A stretch of 8,551 nt of DNA from an uncultured Collinsella sp. GTDB taxonomy: Bacteria; Actinomycetota; Coriobacteriia; Coriobacteriales; Coriobacteriaceae. The translations under genes and the position numbers were made by a program. The notes beneath the pieces are model-generated. The model was not told the origin of the DNA, did not search any database, and saw nothing but the letters and a program-made list of their open reading frames with translations. This document shows positions 5,659-8,551 of this stretch, one piece after another. Numbering within the stretch: position 1 is the first letter of the stretch; each line of letters starts with the position of its first letter. The stretch covers positions 1 through 8,551 of the forward strand of contig CAUGNZ010000054.1 of assembly GCA_959601045.1 (NCBI GenBank), written 5' to 3'.

Positions 5659-6051
5659 CTATTGGGCAAGCTTGAGCTTACACCATGCGATTTCATTATA
5701 GAGGTAGGCGCGGCGTGCATCATCCTCCGACAAATTACCCAGCTTCTCTTCAAAACCTTGAATATCAGCTTTAAGCTTGTCGGCATCGACGGTCGCCAAA
5801 TCGCAAGCGCGCTCGGCGAGAACGGTCACGACATCGTCCGCAACCTGGGCATAGCCGCCGGCCACGGCAAACGTGTGGTCGACAGTGCCCATGGCCTTAT
5901 CGGAAACGCGAACGTAACCGCGGTCGATCGTGCAGATCTCGCTGGAGTGAGCAGGCAGGACGCCAAACTCGCCATCCGTGGACGGAATCGACACAAACGC
6001 AGCGTCGCCCTCATAGGCGCAGCTCACGGGGCACACGATGCGGATACGCAT
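5659..6051 (-). CDS. atpC: F1 ATP synthase epsilon subunit
   Basis: A 130-residue subunit of the F1 central stalk, which couples gamma rotation to the c-ring and can inhibit ATP hydrolysis. The N-terminal beta-sandwich covers about 1-84 with GEFGVLPAHSSEI (27-39), the family's GxxGxLPxH block. A C-terminal two-helix arm covers about 88-130. The position corresponding to the IDxxRA ATP-sensing motif of Bacillus-type epsilon reads VDADKL (88-93), lacking the Arg. The ATG lies 3 nt after the atpD stop, and GGGGGAG (6061-6067), inside the atpD end, stands 9 nt before it, so translation is probably coupled to atpD. It is the last gene of the atp operon, followed by the hairpin at 5584-5622. Length is typical for bacteria. 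Confidence 0.95.
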   Translation of the reverse strand: MRIRIVCPVSCAYEGDAAFVSIPSTDGEFGVLPAHSSEICTIDRGYVRVSDKAMGTVDHTFAVAGGYAQVADDVVTVLAERACDLATVDADKLKADIQGFEEKLGNLSEDDARRAYLYNEIAWCKLKLAQ

Positions 6052-6054
6052 AAC

Positions 6055-7509
6055 CTACTTCTCCCCCATCTTGCGGGCGCGCTCGCGCACGTCCTCAATC
6101 GTGGAAGCATAGCGGAAAGCCTGCTCGGGCAGGTCATCGGCCTTGCCGTCGACAATCTCGGCAAAAGAGCGGACGGTATCCTCGACGCGGACGTAGACAC
6201 CGGGGTTGCCGGTGAACTTCTCGGCGACGTGGAAGGACTGCGAGAGGAACTGCTGAATCTTACGGGCACGGTTGACCGTAAGGCGCTGCTCCTCGGACAG
6301 CTCGTCCATACCCAGAATGGCGATGATGTCCTGAAGGTCGGAGTACTCCTGCAGGAGCTCCTGGACCTTGACGGCGACACGGTAGTGCTCCTCGCCAACG
6401 ATCGAGGGATCGAGAGCGTCGGAGGAAGATGCGAGCGGGTCGATAGCCGGGAACAGGCCGAGCGACGAAATGCTACGCGAAAGAACCGTGGTGGCGTCGA
6501 GGTGCGTAAACGTCGTGGCAGGCGCCGGGTCGGTCAGGTCGTCTGCGGGGACGTAGACAGCCTGGACGGAGGTAATGGAGCCCGTCTTGGTCGAGGTAAT
6601 GCGCTCCTGGAGGTCGCCCATCTCGGTTGCCAGCGTGGGCTGGTAACCAACGGCGGACGGCATACGGCCCAGCAGGGCGGAAACCTCGGAACCTGCCTGG
6701 GAGAAGCGGAAGATGTTGTCGATGAACAGCAGAACGTCCTGGCCGCGATCGCGGAAGTACTCAGCGGTGGTAAGGCCGGCCAGACCGATGCGCAGACGCG
6801 CTCCGGGCGGCTCGTTCATCTGACCATAGACCAAGCAGGTCTTGTCGATAACGCCAGACTCGCTCATCTCGAGGAACAGGTCGGTGCCCTCGCGGGTACG
6901 CTCGCCGACGCCGGTGAACACCGAGGTGCCGCCGTGCTCCTGGGCGAGGTTGTTGATGAGCTCCTGAATCAGAACGGTCTTGCCGACGCCGGCGCCGCCG
7001 AAAAGGCCCGTCTTGCCGCCACGGATGTAGGGCTCGAGCAGGTCGACGGCCTTGATGCCAGTCTCGAAGATCTCGGTCTTGGTGGTGAGCTCGTCGAAAC
7101 GGGGTGCTGCATGGTGGATGGGGTAGAACTCCTCCACCTCGGGCATGGGCTTGCCGTCGACGGGCTTGCCCATAACGTTCCAAATTCGGCCCAGCGTCTT
7201 GGGGCCAACGGGCATCTTCATGGGCTCACCGGTATCGGTGGCGATGAGGCCGCGCTGCAGGCCGTCGGTCGAGGACATGGCGACCGTGCGGACGACGCCG
7301 CCCGGAAGCTGGCTCTCGACCTCGAGGATCGTGCTCAGATGACCGATCGGGGTCTCGGCCTCGACCGTGAGCGCGTTGTAGATCGGGGGCACCGCGCCGT
7401 CAAACTTGACGTCGACGACAGGGCCGATGATTCGCACGATGCGACCATCACCGGCAGTCGTCTTCTTGGTGGCTTCCTCGACCGCAAGCTTTACGGTGTT
7501 ATTAGCCAT
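6055..7509 (-). CDS. atpD: F1 ATP synthase beta subunit
   Basis: A 484-residue catalytic subunit of F1, which makes ATP from ADP and phosphate (or hydrolyses ATP to pump ions) in the alpha3-beta3 ring at the inner membrane face. Visible motifs are Walker A GGAGVGKT (171-178), GERTREG (202-208) with catalytic Glu203, Walker B LLFIDN (260-265, Asp264), the family signature PAPATTFTHLDATTVLSRSI (328-347), and the lever segment as DELSEEQ (402-408) where many species have DELSEED. The N-terminus carries about 20 extra residues (NNTVKLAVEEATKKT) before the beta-barrel, which begins at GRIVRIIGPVVDV. The start ATG overlaps the atpG stop as TAATG, with a strong GGAGGA (7516-7521) 6 nt upstream. Ion specificity (proton or sodium) depends on the c-ring, which is outside the window. 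Confidence 0.98.
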   Translation of the reverse strand: MANNTVKLAVEEATKKTTAGDGRIVRIIGPVVDVKFDGAVPPIYNALTVEAETPIGHLSTILEVESQLPGGVVRTVAMSSTDGLQRGLIATDTGEPMKMPVGPKTLGRIWNVMGKPVDGKPMPEVEEFYPIHHAAPRFDELTTKTEIFETGIKAVDLLEPYIRGGKTGLFGGAGVGKTVLIQELINNLAQEHGGTSVFTGVGERTREGTDLFLEMSESGVIDKTCLVYGQMNEPPGARLRIGLAGLTTAEYFRDRGQDVLLFIDNIFRFSQAGSEVSALLGRMPSAVGYQPTLATEMGDLQERITSTKTGSITSVQAVYVPADDLTDPAPATTFTHLDATTVLSRSISSLGLFPAIDPLASSSDALDPSIVGEEHYRVAVKVQELLQEYSDLQDIIAILGMDELSEEQRLTVNRARKIQQFLSQSFHVAEKFTGNPGVYVRVEDTVRSFAEIVDGKADDLPEQAFRYASTIEDVRERARKMGEK

Positions 7510-8417
7510 TACTGTTCCTCCAATGCTGAGGCTCCGCCGACGATCTCGTTAATCTCGGTCGTGATCGAAGCCTGGCGCACGCGACTATACGTGCGGGTAA
7601 GGGTCGAGATGATCGCGGTGGCGTTTTCCGTCGCGGAGTGCATGGCCTTGCGGCGTGCACCCTGCTCGGCAGCCGCCGAATCGATCAGGGCCTGGTAGAT
7701 GACCGTCAGGATATAAGACGGCACAAGCTTGCCGAGAACATGCTCGGGAGAGGGCACGAACTCGAACGTGGACGAGATGCGCTTAGGGGCGTCGGTCTCG
7801 TTCTTACGCGGACCGTGGGCCATAGCGATCATCTCGGGGTCGAGCGGCAACAGATGCTCGACGCGAAGCTCCTGATCCACGCGGTTCTTGGCGTGGTGGT
7901 AGACAAGCTCGACACGGTCAAGCTCACCGGCACGATACGCATCGCAGATATGAGAGGAGATCATGCGGGCCTGATTGAAATCGGGCTCAGAGGAGTTGCC
8001 CTCAAAGTGCATGACAACGTTTGCGCGGTCACGGAAATACGTGGCCGGCTTACGCCCGCACGCGATGATCTCGCACTCGATGCCGTCGTTCGCCCAAGAA
8101 GCGGCGAGCTTTTCGGCCGTTCGCTCCACCGTCGTATTGAAACCGCCGGCAAGGCCGCGGTCCGAGGCAATAACGACAATCAGGCCATGCTTGACGCTCT
8201 CATGCTTCTGCAGCATGGGATCGGTGCCCGAACAGGAGGCGTCGCCGGCGACCGTCAACATGACGTCGGTCAGCGCCTCCTTATAGGGCTCGGCCTGCTT
8301 GGAGCGATCGAGGGCACGACGGATCTTGGCCGTAGAGACCATCTCCATCGTGCGCGTGATCTGCTTGGTCGTGGTAACCGAGGAGATTCGCTTCTTAATG
8401 TCGCGAAGGTTGGCCAT
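7509..8417 (-). CDS. atpG: F1 ATP synthase gamma subunit
   Basis: A 302-residue rotor shaft of F1. The N-terminal helix (1-55) has the typical MANLRDIKKRISSVTTTKQITRTMEMVSTAK start. A central alpha/beta domain begins near HGLIVVIASDRGLAGGFNT (77-95), and the C-terminal helix (about 240-302) ends in the family signature ITTEINEIVGGASA (285-298). The C-terminal DSAAAEQGARRKAMHSATENA (246-266) is also highly conserved in this family. Its ATG lies 5 nt after the atpA stop, and the Shine-Dalgarno GAGGAG (8429-8434) lies within the atpA 3' end, 11 nt away. The stop overlaps the atpD start by one base, so it is a clear middle member of the atp operon. Confidence 0.97.
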   Translation of the reverse strand: MANLRDIKKRISSVTTTKQITRTMEMVSTAKIRRALDRSKQAEPYKEALTDVMLTVAGDASCSGTDPMLQKHESVKHGLIVVIASDRGLAGGFNTTVERTAEKLAASWANDGIECEIIACGRKPATYFRDRANVVMHFEGNSSEPDFNQARMISSHICDAYRAGELDRVELVYHHAKNRVDQELRVEHLLPLDPEMIAMAHGPRKNETDAPKRISSTFEFVPSPEHVLGKLVPSYILTVIYQALIDSAAAEQGARRKAMHSATENATAIISTLTRTYSRVRQASITTEINEIVGGASALEEQ

Positions 8418-8422
8418 AGGGC

Positions 8423-8551
8423 TTAGTTCTCCTCTGATCCAGAAACATCCGAATGGTGCTTGGCCATGAACTGCTGCTTGAAGTCGCCGATGACGCGCAA
8501 GAGCTCAGCCTTGGTGTCATCATCGATCTTCTTGGCGCGAACCTTGTCGAG
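8423..8551 (-). CDS. atpA: F1 ATP synthase alpha subunit, C-terminal end only (cut by window edge)
   Basis: The last 42 codons of a frame that enters from the right edge and stops at TAA (8423-8425). The translation (LDKVRAKKIDDDTKAELLRV, then IGDFKQQFMAKHHSDV and GSEEN) resembles AtpA C-termini, which end in a helix of the type AELxxxIxxFKxxF. Position immediately upstream of atpG, with a 5-nt gap, is where atpA stands in nearly all bacterial atp operons. The short charged tail after FKQQF slightly exceeds the usual end. The nucleotide-binding domain is outside the window. Confidence 0.88.
   Translation of the reverse strand, partial: LDKVRAKKIDDDTKAELLRVIGDFKQQFMAKHHSDVSGSEEN

Noticed and set aside
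6402..6408. A supposed non-standard lever motif in the beta subunit (DELSEEQ rather than DELSEED, protein residues 402-408, roughly nucleotides 6286-6306)
   Set aside because: The last acidic residue of this segment varies among bacteria, so a single Gln here is not evidence of altered function.
5662..7698. 678-codon open frame on the plus strand opposite atpC, atpD and part of atpG
   Set aside because: The minus strand encodes three unmistakable ATP synthase subunits here. The plus frame is an antisense shadow of their GC-rich codons, rich in Leu/Gly/Asp/Val with no recognisable domain.

Overview
This is an ordinary core-genome stretch of a fairly GC-rich bacterium. Gene content and protein style best fit Coriobacteriia, probably a Collinsella-like gut actinobacterium. 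That is my inference from the atp-murA-LCP order, the G/C-rich codons and the AACCGCCCCG-type terminators; I could not run a search. I see no insertion sequence, CRISPR array, tRNA, rRNA, phage gene or toxin system, and no convincing undescribed system. The points of interest are small regulatory and structural ones.

Left part (1-1540). A minus-strand pair consists of a short DtxR/MntR-type metal-dependent repressor followed 10 nt later by a zinc homocysteine S-methyltransferase, with a terminator after it. Divergently, pepT (tripeptidase T) runs on the plus strand. The 120-nt divergent gap holds a 9-2-9 perfect palindrome placed over the -35 regions of both predicted promoters, so one repressor could control both directions.

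Middle (2788-3038). pepT ends at a strong terminator. Next comes a foldback of about 100 nt, whose inner part is a terminator usable in both directions. A perfect 12-bp hairpin then abuts the stop codon of the next gene.

Right part (3039-8551, all minus strand). Transcription runs from atpA (only its 3' end is present) through atpG, atpD and atpC, the end of the F1 ATP synthase operon. A terminator-like hairpin follows, then murA (first committed step of peptidoglycan synthesis, TTG start) and a LytR-CpsA-Psr (LCP) wall-polymer ligase 12 nt further on. The atp genes are tightly coupled: a 5-nt gap, a 1-nt TAATG overlap and a 3-nt gap. The murA-LCP pair joins precursor synthesis to attachment of polymers to the wall. 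The hairpin between atpC and murA ends one nucleotide before the murA Shine-Dalgarno site, so murA mRNA must either read through it or carry it in its leader.

Every stretch above 300 bases is occupied by a gene. The long ORFs opposite pepT, murA, the LCP gene and the atp genes are shadows of real genes.
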